Made by a program: the position numbers and the translations under genes. This document shows, in pieces, positions 1 through 7,252 of a stretch of DNA of 64,000 nucleotides. Location: contig NZ_JBJMAW010000004.1 of assembly GCF_046600735.1 (NCBI RefSeq), positions 62,001 to 126,000 of the forward strand, read 5' to 3'. Source of the stretch: Novilysobacter_A longmucuonensis (GTDB lineage Bacteria; Pseudomonadota; Gammaproteobacteria; Xanthomonadales; Xanthomonadaceae). Position 1 is the stretch's first letter. Each line of letters begins with the position of its first letter. Under the pieces are notes generated by a model. The model had not been told where the DNA came from. It ran no database searches and saw nothing but the letters and a program-made list of their open reading frames with translations.

Positions 1-280
1 CCTTGCGGTCCAGGGTGATGCCGGCCTTCATCAGGCCGTTCATGAAGCGGCTGTAGCTCATGCCGTTGATGCGGGCGGCCGCATTGATGCGGGTGATCCA
101 CAGCGAACGGAAATTGCGCTTCTTCTGCTTGCGGCCGATGTAGGCGTACTGCAGTGCCTTGGTGACCGCCTGCTTGGCGACGCGGAAGACCTTGCGGCGG
201 GCGTGATAGTAGCCCTTGGCTTGCTTCAGGATTTTCTTGTGACGACGGCGGGCCGTCACACCACGTTTGACTCGTGCCAT
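1..280 (-). CDS. rplT: 50S ribosomal protein L20 (3' end cut by window edge)
   Basis: L20 binds 23S rRNA early in large-subunit assembly. The 93 residues visible begin MARVKRGVTARRRHKK and include the basic RNA-binding stretch KQKKRNFRSLW; the family is about 119 residues, so the C-terminus lies outside the window. The ATG is preceded by GGAGGG seven bases upstream, and this ribosome binding site overlaps the rpmI stop codon, so the two genes are tightly coupled. It is the last visible gene of thrS-infC-rpmI-rplT. In E. coli L20 represses rpmI-rplT translation; no pseudoknot could be verified here by eye. Confidence 0.98.
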   Translation of the reverse strand, partial: MARVKRGVTARRRHKKILKQAKGYYHARRKVFRVAKQAVTKALQYAYIGRKQKKRNFRSLWITRINAAARINGMSYSRFMNGLMKAGITLDRK

Positions 281-293
281 TTTTTAGCCCTCC

Positions 294-491
294 TCAGAGA
301 TACGGAAGCATGCGGGTCAGACGGCCTGCATCCTCGGCACGAACATGGTTCGTCTGCCGCAGGTTGCGCTTCCGCTTCGTCGACTTCTTGGTGAGGATAT
401 GGCTACGGTTGGCGTGGCCGCACTTGAACTTGCCGGAAGCGGTCTTGCGAAAACGCTTGGCCGCCCCGCGATGGGTCTTGATCTTGGGCAT
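294..491 (-). CDS. rpmI: 50S ribosomal protein L35
   Basis: This is a 65-residue, strongly basic large-subunit protein beginning MPKIKTHRGAAKRFRKT, the standard L35 N-terminus, at the usual family length. It is preceded by an AAAGGAC ribosome binding site and followed 13 bases later by rplT. Unusually, 333 bases containing an inverted repeat pair separate it from infC upstream, whereas this junction is usually short. rpmI may therefore depend on an internal promoter or on read-through past the hairpin; neither could be shown from sequence alone. Confidence 0.98.
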   Translation of the reverse strand: MPKIKTHRGAAKRFRKTASGKFKCGHANRSHILTKKSTKRKRNLRQTNHVRAEDAGRLTRMLPYL

Positions 492-699
492 GGGATGTCC
501 TTTCGGTTTCTGTCACTGGCTTGGGCGGCAGCGGCTGCAAGAACACAGGCGCCACGCTTTCCGTCCTGCCCTGGCCGGTCGTAAGTCGTTGATCCGGAAG
601 AATCCTCGACGAGTCCTGAATGTCGCGTACAGCAGACCCGGCGAACCGGGCCGCGCATTATGCGGGCTGCCGCCGCGCGTTGCAATCCGCCGCGCCGCT

Positions 700-774
700 G
701 TAGGAGCGGCTTCAGCCGCGATCGGATGACCGGTCGCGGGACCGGCTCTGGATAGCGGCCGAAGCCGCTCCTAC
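700..774. repeat. Paired palindromic repeat (family A) between infC and rpmI
   Basis: A copy of TAGGAGCGGCTTCAGCCGC at 700-725 is followed by its inverted partner ending GCCGCTCCTAC at 774. The pair can fold into a long hairpin inside the infC-rpmI leader. The rest of the 333-base gap (492-824) shows no gene. Confidence 0.85.
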
Positions 775-824
775 GGTCGGTGTCTGGGTTCGGCGGGGAT
801 CATGGCGATCACCGCCGCATGGCC

Positions 825-1346
825 TCAGCGCTTCTTCGGCGCGATCATCATCACCATCTGCCGGCCTTCCAAGCGCGGGCGCGACTCGATCACGATGTCT
901 TCGCCAAGATCGGTCTCGATCCGGGCGGCCATCTCCCGGCCCAGCTCCTGGTGGCTCATCTCGCGGCCACGGAAGCGGATGTTGACCTTGAGCTTGTCGC
1001 CCTCCTCCAGGAACTCGCGCATCTTGCGCAGCTTGATCTGGTAGTCGCCTTCATCGGTGACCGGGCGGAACTTGATTTCCTTGATCTCGACCTTGTTCTG
1101 CTTCTTCTTGGCCAGGTTGGCCTTTTTCTGCAGGTCGAACTTGTACTTGCCGAAATCCATGATGCGGCAGACCGGCGGGTCGCCGTGCGGCTGGATTTCG
1201 ACCAGATCGAGGCCATCTTCCTGGGCCAGGCTCAGCGCTTCGTCGCGCGAGAGCACTCCGACCATCTCACCGTCGGCGCCGATGACGCGGACGCGCGGGA
1301 CGCGGATTTCCTGGTTCTTGCGATTCGGCTTGTCAGGGGTGCTGAT
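825..1346 (-). CDS. infC: Translation initiation factor IF-3, ATC start codon
   Basis: IF-3 binds the 30S subunit, prevents premature 50S joining and monitors start-codon fidelity. The 173-residue product carries the N-domain (DKPNRKNQEIRVPRVR), the lysine-rich linker helix KKANLAKKKQNKVEIKEIK and the C-terminal 30S-binding domain ending MIAPKKR. The start is inferred as ATC at 1346-1344. A stop codon lies two codons upstream, no ATG, GTG or TTG occurs in frame before Met-28, and CCGGAGA sits eight bases ahead. E. coli infC uses AUU, which IF-3 itself discriminates against, giving autoregulation; an ATC start implies the same control. Starting at the first in-frame ATG would delete most of the N-domain. 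Confidence 0.97.
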   Translation of the reverse strand: MSTPDKPNRKNQEIRVPRVRVIGADGEMVGVLSRDEALSLAQEDGLDLVEIQPHGDPPVCRIMDFGKYKFDLQKKANLAKKKQNKVEIKEIKFRPVTDEGDYQIKLRKMREFLEEGDKLKVNIRFRGREMSHQELGREMAARIETDLGEDIVIESRPRLEGRQMVMMIAPKKR

Positions 1347-1413
1347 GTTTCAATCTCCGGTATGGATCGTGCCGGCCGCAGGCGCGACCGGGTCGGCGGC
1401 AGCCTAGGCTGCC

Positions 1414-3315
1414 CTATCTGGCGTGCTCGTCACGTAAACGCGAGGCGAATTCGGCAACGGACATCGTCCCCAGATCCTCCCCTCCCCGCGTGCGCACCGC
1501 GACGTGGCCGTTTTCCTTCTCGCGGTCACCGACCACCAGCAGGTACGGCACGCGCTGCAGCGTGTGCTCGCGGATCTTACGGCCGATCTTCTCGTTCCGC
1601 AAATCGCTTTCGACCCGGAATCCTTGATTCGCAAGGGATTTGTGCACCTCATCGACATAATCGGCCTGGGCGTCGGTGATATTCATCGCCACCGCCTGCA
1701 CCGGCGCCAGCCAGGCCGGGAACTGGCCGGCGTGGTGCTCGATCAGGATACCGATGAAGCGCTCCATCGAACCGACGATGGCGCGGTGCAGCATGACCGG
1801 GTGGCGCTTCTGGCTGTGCTCGTCGACGTATTCCGCCCCCAGCCGCGCCGGCATCATGAAATCGACCTGCATCGTGCCCAGCTGCCAGGTCCGGCCGATC
1901 GCGTCGCGCAGGTGGTACTCGATCTTGGGGCCGTAGAACGCGCCCTCGCCCGGCAACTCCTCCCACTCCACCCCGGCACTGCGCAGCGCGGCGCGCAACG
2001 CGGCCTCGGCCTTGTCCCAGGTGGCGTCGTCGCCCAGCCGCGGCTCGGGGCGCAGCGCGATCTTGAGCTGGACGTCCTTGAAGCCGAAGGTCTCGTACAC
2101 CTGCATCGCCTGGCGGTGGAAGGCGGTGACCTCGGCCTCGACCTGGTCCTCGGTGCAGAACACGTGGCCGTCGTCCTGGGTGAATCCGCGCACCCGCAGG
2201 ATGCCGTGCAGCGCGCCGGATGGCTCGTTGCGGTGGCAGGCCCCGAACTCGCCGTAGCGGATCGGCAGGTCGCGGTAGCTGTGCAGGCCGTGGTTGAACA
2301 CCTGCACGTGGCCCGGGCAGTTCATCGGCTTGAGCGCGTAGGTGCGCTTCTCCGACTCGGTGAAAAACATGTTGTCCTGGTAGTTGTCCCAGTGGCCGGA
2401 CTGCTTCCACAGCGAGACGTCGAGGATCTGCGGGCAGCGCACCTCCTGGTAGCCGCTGTCGCGGTAGACACCGCGCATGTACTGCTCGACCACCTGCCAG
2501 ATCGACCAGCCCTTGGGATGCCAGAAGATCAGGCCCGGCGCCTCCTCTTGCAGGTGGAACAGGTCCTGCTGGCGCGCGATCTTGCGGTGGTCGCGCTTGT
2601 CGGCCTCCTCGATGCGCTGGATGTAGGCCGACAGCTGCTTCTTGTCGGCCCAGGCGGTGCCGTAGATGCGCTGCAGCTGCTCGTTCTTGGAGTCGCCGCG
2701 CCAGTACGCGCCGGAGATGCGGGTCAGCTTGAACACCTTGAGGAAACGCGTGTTCGGCACGTGCGGGCCGCGGCACATGTCGACGTATTCCTGGTGGTGG
2801 TAGAGGCCCATCGCCTGCTCGTCGGGCATGTCCTCGACCAGGCGCAGCTTGTAGTCCTCGCCGCGCGCCTTGAACGTGGCGATGACCTCCTCACGCGGCG
2901 TGACTTTCTTGATCACGTCGTAATCGGTGTCGATCAGTTCGATCATGCGCTGCTCGATCGCGGCCAGGTCATCGGGCGTGAACGGGCGCTCGTTCCAGAT
3001 GTCGTAGTAGAACCCCTCCTCGATCACCGGGCCGATCACCATCTTCGCGTCCGGGTACAGCTGCTTGACCGCGTGGCCGACCAGGTGCGCGCAGGAGTGG
3101 CGGATGATCTCCACGCCTTCGGGATCTTTCGGGGTGATGATGCGCAGGCGGGCGTCGTGTTCGATGACGTCGGAGGCATCCACCAGCTTGCCGTCGAGCT
3201 CGCCGGCGACGGTCGCCTTGGCCAGGCCCGCGCCGATCGAGGCGGCGACGTCCATGACGCTGAGGGGATGTTCGAATTCGCGGCGGCTGCCGTCGGGGAG
3301 CGTGATGTTGATCAT
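1414..3315 (-). CDS. thrS: Threonyl-tRNA synthetase
   Basis: This cytoplasmic class II synthetase charges tRNA-Thr. Its 633 residues (642 in E. coli) show the N-terminal TGS domain (MINITLPDGS), the editing domain with HSCAHLVGHAVKQLYP, and a catalytic core with the MNCPGHVQVF zinc-cysteine motif and a C-terminal anticodon-binding domain (LAPVQAVAMNITD onward). It heads the infC-rpmI-rplT operon, with 67 bases to the infC start. No clear Shine-Dalgarno precedes the ATG; a family A repeat begins only about 20 bases upstream. The 360 bases ahead hold a possible attenuator, described separately. Confidence 0.98.
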   Translation of the reverse strand: MINITLPDGSRREFEHPLSVMDVAASIGAGLAKATVAGELDGKLVDASDVIEHDARLRIITPKDPEGVEIIRHSCAHLVGHAVKQLYPDAKMVIGPVIEEGFYYDIWNERPFTPDDLAAIEQRMIELIDTDYDVIKKVTPREEVIATFKARGEDYKLRLVEDMPDEQAMGLYHHQEYVDMCRGPHVPNTRFLKVFKLTRISGAYWRGDSKNEQLQRIYGTAWADKKQLSAYIQRIEEADKRDHRKIARQQDLFHLQEEAPGLIFWHPKGWSIWQVVEQYMRGVYRDSGYQEVRCPQILDVSLWKQSGHWDNYQDNMFFTESEKRTYALKPMNCPGHVQVFNHGLHSYRDLPIRYGEFGACHRNEPSGALHGILRVRGFTQDDGHVFCTEDQVEAEVTAFHRQAMQVYETFGFKDVQLKIALRPEPRLGDDATWDKAEAALRAALRSAGVEWEELPGEGAFYGPKIEYHLRDAIGRTWQLGTMQVDFMMPARLGAEYVDEHSQKRHPVMLHRAIVGSMERFIGILIEHHAGQFPAWLAPVQAVAMNITDAQADYVDEVHKSLANQGFRVESDLRNEKIGRKIREHTLQRVPYLLVVGDREKENGHVAVRTRGGEDLGTMSVAEFASRLRDEHAR

Positions 3316-3334
3316 GGCTGGAAGTCTGCGTTTT

Positions 3335-3459
3335 GTAGGAGCGGCTTCAGCCGCGAAGTAGGTTTTTTGTAGGAGCGACGTAAGTCGCGACCGATGTGAC
3401 GGCGCGGTCGCGACTTACGTCGCTCCTACAGAGAGCTTCGCGGCTGAAGCCGCTCCTAC
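3335..3459. repeat. Nested palindromic repeats upstream of thrS
   Basis: An outer family A pair (TAGGAGCGGCTTCAGCCGC and its inverse) encloses an inner pair built on TAGGAGCGACGTAAGTCGCG (3369-3429). The result is a repeat within a repeat that would fold as one long hairpin in the thrS 5' leader. Confidence 0.85.
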
Positions 3460-3476
3460 AGGGGAATGGGTGGCAC

Positions 3477-3500
3477 AAAAAAGGCGCCGACCGGGGCACC
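3477..3500 (-). terminator. Intrinsic terminator or attenuator hairpin ahead of thrS
   Basis: Read on the minus strand, GGTGCC, a six-base loop and GGCGCC are followed directly by six T residues (3482-3477). It could end transcription of the upstream cassette or act as an attenuator in the thrS leader. A second small stem (CTGC...GCAG, 3500-3514) lies immediately upstream. Confidence 0.6.
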
Positions 3501-3525
3501 TGCGGATGCGGCAGCTCGGGCGGAA

Positions 3526-3552
3526 TCAGCGATGGGCGATGGTAGTGCTCAT
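3526..3552 (-). CDS. Possible thrS leader peptide (8 codons)
   Basis: A mini-ORF reading Met-Ser-Thr-Thr-Ile-Ala-His-Arg-stop lies 26 bases before the terminator hairpin and downstream of a candidate promoter. Adjacent Thr codons (ACT ACC) ahead of a terminator in front of thrS fit ribosome-mediated attenuation. Only two Thr codons are present and the ribosome binding site is poor, so this is a hypothesis. A second ATG in another frame (3559) opens a His-containing ORF that overlaps it. Confidence 0.25.
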   Translation of the reverse strand: MSTTIAHR

Positions 3553-3629
3553 GTCGCACGCTTGGCCGGCGGTTTGCCGCGGGCCACCTGGCATCCGGGA
3601 CCGCGGCCGGATGCCGCGCTCAGGGCGCA

Positions 3630-3658
3630 ATAGTTGGGGACGGCGCGGGGCAAGTCAA
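3630..3658 (-). promoter_or_regulatory. Candidate sigma-70 promoter for thrS leader
   Basis: TTGACT (3658-3653) and AACTAT (3635-3630) are separated by 17 bases, just after the methyltransferase stop. The transcript would begin near 3622, pass through a perfect 8-base-pair hairpin (GCATCCGG with CCGGATGC, 3591-3614) and then reach the mini-ORF and terminator. The -10 match is only moderate. Confidence 0.35.
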
Positions 3659-3675
3659 CGGCCGCGTGGAGCCCG

Positions 3676-4461
3676 TCAGGTGCCGGTGGCGGCCTTGAGC
3701 TCGGCTTCGACCATGCCGGCGGCGTCCATGGGCGCGTCGCCGGGTCCGCACAGATAGGTCTCGTGCGCGATGCGCGCATGCACCTTGAAGCCGCTGCTGC
3801 GCAGCATGGCCTCGATGCAGGCGTGGTCGGGCGCCCACCAGTTGGTCGGATCGCCGGCCAGGCGTCTTTCGATGAACGCCATCGCCGGCCAGCCCGGCTC
3901 GCGCAGGCGCTCGCGCTGGTCGATCGCGAGATCGGCGGGCGGGTCGACGACCTCATCGCCCGGCATCGTCAGGGTCTGCATGACCATCATCCGGCGCATC
4001 TTGCGACGCACGATGTCCAGCGCCAGCAGCGGGTGGCGCAGGTGGTACAGCACGCCCATGAACCAGACCAGGTCGTAGGTCTGAGACTCCCGGGCGAGAT
4101 CGTAGATCTGCATCTGCCGGAACTCGATCCGGTCCTCGAGCTGCAGGTGCCTTGCCGCCCAGCGCGCCTGGCGCAGGTAGTGCGGGTCGACGTCGATGGC
4201 GGTGACCGACGCGCCGCGCGCGGCGAACTGGAAACTGTAATAGCCCGCGTTGCAGCCGATGTCGAGCACGTTCCAGCCGCTGAGGTCGGTATCGATGTGC
4301 GGCGCTATCTGCTTCCACTTGAACGAGGGAAAATCGCCCAGCGGATGCTCCGGCGCAGTCTGCAGGCCCTCGGGCAGGTGCAGGTTGTGGAACCAAGGCT
4401 GCTGCGCGTCGATCTGCGCCTGCAGCGCGTCGTGTCCGGCGGCCGGAGCGCTCATGGCCAT
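3676..4461 (-). CDS. SAM-dependent methyltransferase, CmoB-like (TIGR04290-type)
   Basis: A soluble class I methyltransferase of 261 residues. Motif I is clear (VLDIGCNAGYYS, about residues 65-76), followed by an acidic residue after strand two (AIDVDPHY) and the family-like segments WFHNLHLPEG, FMGVLYHLRHPLLAL and NWWAPDHACIEAML. It most resembles a CmoB-related family that I recall as TIGR04290, found beside glycosyltransferase genes; the substrate is unknown. The start at 4461 was chosen because AGGACAGGG lies about eight bases ahead; an upstream start adds ten unlikely residues. It is the last gene of the glycan cassette, so methylation of a sugar or aglycone is plausible. Confidence 0.8.
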   Translation of the reverse strand: MAMSAPAAGHDALQAQIDAQQPWFHNLHLPEGLQTAPEHPLGDFPSFKWKQIAPHIDTDLSGWNVLDIGCNAGYYSFQFAARGASVTAIDVDPHYLRQARWAARHLQLEDRIEFRQMQIYDLARESQTYDLVWFMGVLYHLRHPLLALDIVRRKMRRMMVMQTLTMPGDEVVDPPADLAIDQRERLREPGWPAMAFIERRLAGDPTNWWAPDHACIEAMLRSSGFKVHARIAHETYLCGPGDAPMDAAGMVEAELKAATGT

Positions 4462-4580
4462 GACGACGGCCCTGTCCTGCCGGTGGCACACGGCAAGTCA
4501 CCGGCCGATCCGCCGGCCGACGCCGCATCGTCCCGGCGACCTCCCGGCATGCGCGTCGATCTCCCACGGCGCGCCATCGG

Positions 4581-4862
4581 CTACTCCCGCTCGACGAACT
4601 TGAAGAACCGGCTGCGCTTGCCGTCCTTGGTTTCCTCCTGGTAGAGAAAGGCCAGGTCTTCGTCCTCGAACTTCTCGAAGAACTCGTCCCAGCCGATCGC
4701 CTGCAGCGAGACATCGTCCCGGAACGCGATCCGCAGCAGGCCGGCGCCATCGTCCTCGTCCTCGGTGCCCTTCACCGTCGCCGGCCGCCCTTCGCGCGCC
4801 TCCACCCAGCGCCGGATCTCCTTGTGGTCGGTCGTCTGCTGCGCCTCATGCTTCGCTGCCAT
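4581..4862 (-). CDS. Small conserved hypothetical protein
   Basis: This 93-residue acidic protein reads TTDHKEIRRWVEAREGRPATV near its start and has a C-terminal half with IGWDEFFEKFEDEDLAFLYQEE. Similar small proteins occur widely in proteobacteria and are sometimes labelled 1,4-alpha-glucan branching enzyme, which this length cannot be; the name is a database error. CAGGAGA lies eight bases before the ATG. There are no signal peptide, membrane segment or metal motifs. It sits between the last glycosyltransferase and the methyltransferase, possibly as an operon passenger. Confidence 0.75.
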   Translation of the reverse strand: MAAKHEAQQTTDHKEIRRWVEAREGRPATVKGTEDEDDGAGLLRIAFRDDVSLQAIGWDEFFEKFEDEDLAFLYQEETKDGKRSRFFKFVERE

Positions 4863-4903
4863 TGCACACTCTCCTGGGCGTGTCGGGCCCGTGTGTCACG
4901 CTG

Positions 4904-6031
4904 TCATGGGTGGATGGACACCGCTGCCGGCCTGGGCCGCGGACGGTGGGCCGGCCGGCGTCCGGCGGTGCGTTCGAAATACCGTTCCAGCGTCTCGGCC
5001 CGGTGGGCGGCGGTATGTTCAGCCAGGATCCGGCGGCGGCCCCCTTCACCGATCCGGCAGCGGCGTTCTTCGGGTATGTCGCGGATCCATTGCAGTACGT
5101 CGGCCCCGGAATGGGTGATCAGGATCTCCTCGCCGGGTTCGAACAGCGTCTCCAGTCCGTCCCATGGATCCGACACGATCGGCGTGGCGCACGCGGCGGC
5201 CTCGAACAGGCGCACGCTCGGCGACCAGCCGGCGGCGACCATGTCGGCGCGGGTCACGTTCAAGGTGAAACGCTGCTCGTTGTAGAAGCGGCCATGCAGC
5301 GCGGGACCGAGGTGCTCGATGCGCTCGACGTTCTCCGGCCAGGCGATGTCCTCGGGGTACTGCGGCCCGGCCACGGCGAAGCGGCCTTGCGGCCACGCCG
5401 CCGCCGGTTCCAGCAGCAGCCGCTCCAGCACCGGCTGGCGATCGTCGCTGTAGGTGCCCATGTAGCCCAGGTCGTAGCGCGGCTCCAGGGATTCGGGCCG
5501 GTAGCGCTCGGGATCGACCGAGCAGTACAGCGGCAGGGCGAGCGGCGAGCCATAGCGCTGTTCCAGCGTGCGCAGCGAAGGCCCGCCGCTGAACGACAGG
5601 TACAGGTCGTAGCCCGGTATCAGCCGCGGGTGCAGGTAGGGGCACTCCGCGCGCGCCAACTGCGCCAGGGTGACCGGCGTATCGATGTCGTAGAAGGCGA
5701 TTACGCCTTGCGCCACCGACTGCACCCACTCGCCCACCTCGATCCCCTCGGGCACGTAGGAGCCAACGATCACCAGGTCCGCGCGGGCGATGCTGCCGGC
5801 GTGTTCGTCGGCCAGCTGATCCAGGTCGGCATACAGTGCCAGGCGGCCCGGCAGGTCCGACGGCAGGTCCTGCCGGCCGGCGTACCACGGCTTGTCGCAC
5901 TCCAGGAACAGCACCCGATGGCCGCGATGCTGCAACGCCGTCACCAGCGCGCGGTAGGTGGTGGCATGGCCATTGCCCCAGGAGGAGCGCAGGGTCAGGC
6001 CGAGGATCACGATGTCTAGCGGTTGGGTCAT
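4904..6031 (-). CDS. CgeB-type glycosyltransferase (third of three)
   Basis: A 375-residue GT-B fold protein. The N-terminal half begins LDIVILGLTLRSSWGNGHAT and includes the acceptor-side motif GHRVLFLECDKPWY. The C-terminal half matches the Glyco_trans_1_2 type found in CgeB/spore-protein-like enzymes: FTLNVTRADM, then GWSPSVRLFEAAACATPIVS and DGLETLFEPGEEILI. It should transfer a sugar from a nucleotide donor; donor and acceptor are unknown. It is soluble, with no transmembrane segment. A repeat pair lies in the 129 bases before it, so it is separated from the two upstream paralogues, and its proline/arginine-rich tail (RPAHRPRPRPAAV) is unlike theirs. Confidence 0.85.
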   Translation of the reverse strand: MTQPLDIVILGLTLRSSWGNGHATTYRALVTALQHRGHRVLFLECDKPWYAGRQDLPSDLPGRLALYADLDQLADEHAGSIARADLVIVGSYVPEGIEVGEWVQSVAQGVIAFYDIDTPVTLAQLARAECPYLHPRLIPGYDLYLSFSGGPSLRTLEQRYGSPLALPLYCSVDPERYRPESLEPRYDLGYMGTYSDDRQPVLERLLLEPAAAWPQGRFAVAGPQYPEDIAWPENVERIEHLGPALHGRFYNEQRFTLNVTRADMVAAGWSPSVRLFEAAACATPIVSDPWDGLETLFEPGEEILITHSGADVLQWIRDIPEERRCRIGEGGRRRILAEHTAAHRAETLERYFERTAGRRPAHRPRPRPAAVSIHP

Positions 6032-6069
6032 TACGTAATCCGTGCGAATGGTTCGCGGAGCTTGGTTTT

Positions 6070-6142
6070 GTAGGAGCGCCCCATGGGCGCGATGCTTCTA
6101 CCTGGCGGGTCGAAAAGCATCGCGCCCATGGGGCGCTCCTAC
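6070..6142. repeat. Paired palindromic repeat (family A variant)
   Basis: TAGGAGCGCCCCATGGGCGC and its inverted partner flank a 23-base spacer that also contains GATGCTT/AAGCATC arms. It lies between two glycosyltransferase genes. Confidence 0.85.
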
Positions 6143-6160
6143 ACAGGCAGCTTCCGCGGC

Positions 6161-7252
6161 TCACGCGGTCACCGGGGTTTTCGCCAGCAGCAGCCGTTCG
6201 ACCTCCAGCGCGCGGTGCGCGTAGGTCTGGTCGGCGAGCAGCCGCTGGCGGGCGCGCTCGCCGATCTGCCGCGCGTGCTCGGGGTCGATCGACTTCAGGT
6301 ATTCCGCAATCTCCTCGCCGTTGTGCGCCACCAGCACCTCGCGGCCGGGCTCGAGGAACTCCTCAATGCCGTCCCAGGCATCGACGATCAGGCAGGCGCC
6401 GGCACCGGCGGCCTCGAACACCCGTGTCGGCGGCGACCAGCCGAAGCGCGCCATGCTCTCGCGGTTGACGTTGAGCACCATGCGCACGCTGCAGTTGAGC
6501 GCGTTGTGGTCGCGGGTCGAGACGTGGCCGAGCAGGCGCACGTTTTCCGGGACGGTATCGTCCCATCCGCTGCCGCCGAGCAGAAAGCGCTGGTCGGGTG
6601 CGCGGCGGGCGGCCTCGAAGAAGAACCGGTCGACCCGCGCCTCGCGGTCGGGCAGGCGGTTGCCGAGGAAGCCCAGGTCCGCCGCGAACCGCTGCTCGGC
6701 CGACACCGGATGGTGGGTGGCCGGGTCGAGCGCGTTGTAAACCGGGATGCAGTCGCGCGCGGCGAAGCCGCGGTAGGCATTCACCACCGGCGGGCCACCG
6801 CCATAGGTCAGGACCAGGTCGTAGCGCGGGATCAGGGCGCGGAACGGGTCGGCCGGGTCCTCGGTGATGCGCTCCAGCGTCGCCGGTGCATCGACGTCCC
6901 AGAACACCACGGCGGTCTCGGGCGAGCGCAATGCCAACACTTCGCGTTCGAGCAGCGCATCGAACACGCCGACGCCGCTGGCCTTGACCACCACGTCCGC
7001 GCCGCGCGCCTGCTCCAGCGCAGCGCTGACGCCGTCCTCGCCTTCGCCGGGATAGACCACCACCCGGGCCCAGTCCGGGTCCTCGATGTCGCGATGCTGC
7101 TGGCGCTCGAACGCATCGGGCTCGAAGAAGGTGACCCGGTGGCCGCGCCGGTGCAGCGCGTGCACGATGCCGCGGTAGTAGGTGGCCGCGCCGTTCCAGT
7201 AGGACGACACCAGACTGGAACCGAAGAAGGCGATGTTGAGCGATTCAGACAT
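6161..7252 (-). CDS. CgeB-type glycosyltransferase (second of three)
   Basis: A 363-residue relative of the flanking enzymes. It begins MSESLNIAFFGSSLVSSYWNG, carries RRGHRVTFFEPDAFERQQH, and has the C-terminal donor-site segment MVLNVNRESMARFGWSPPTR followed by VFEAAGAGACLIVDAWDG. The start at 7252 overlaps the previous gene's stop (ATGTCTGA), giving translational coupling; an upstream extension would add unrelated residues. It is predicted to be cytoplasmic and to add one sugar of the cassette's glycan. Confidence 0.87.
   Translation of the reverse strand: MSESLNIAFFGSSLVSSYWNGAATYYRGIVHALHRRGHRVTFFEPDAFERQQHRDIEDPDWARVVVYPGEGEDGVSAALEQARGADVVVKASGVGVFDALLEREVLALRSPETAVVFWDVDAPATLERITEDPADPFRALIPRYDLVLTYGGGPPVVNAYRGFAARDCIPVYNALDPATHHPVSAEQRFAADLGFLGNRLPDREARVDRFFFEAARRAPDQRFLLGGSGWDDTVPENVRLLGHVSTRDHNALNCSVRMVLNVNRESMARFGWSPPTRVFEAAGAGACLIVDAWDGIEEFLEPGREVLVAHNGEEIAEYLKSIDPEHARQIGERARQRLLADQTYAHRALEVERLLLAKTPVTA

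Noticed and set aside
1504..3372. Long open frame antisense to thrS (about 620 codons), and similar long antisense frames opposite uvrB, the TonB receptor, petB, miaB and others
   Set aside because: High-GC genes commonly leave the opposite strand open. The translations are rich in Arg, Ala and His with no domain pattern and no ribosome binding sites.
4581..4862. Annotation of the small protein as a 1,4-alpha-glucan branching enzyme
   Set aside because: Ninety-three residues cannot contain that catalytic barrel; the label appears to be a propagated database error.
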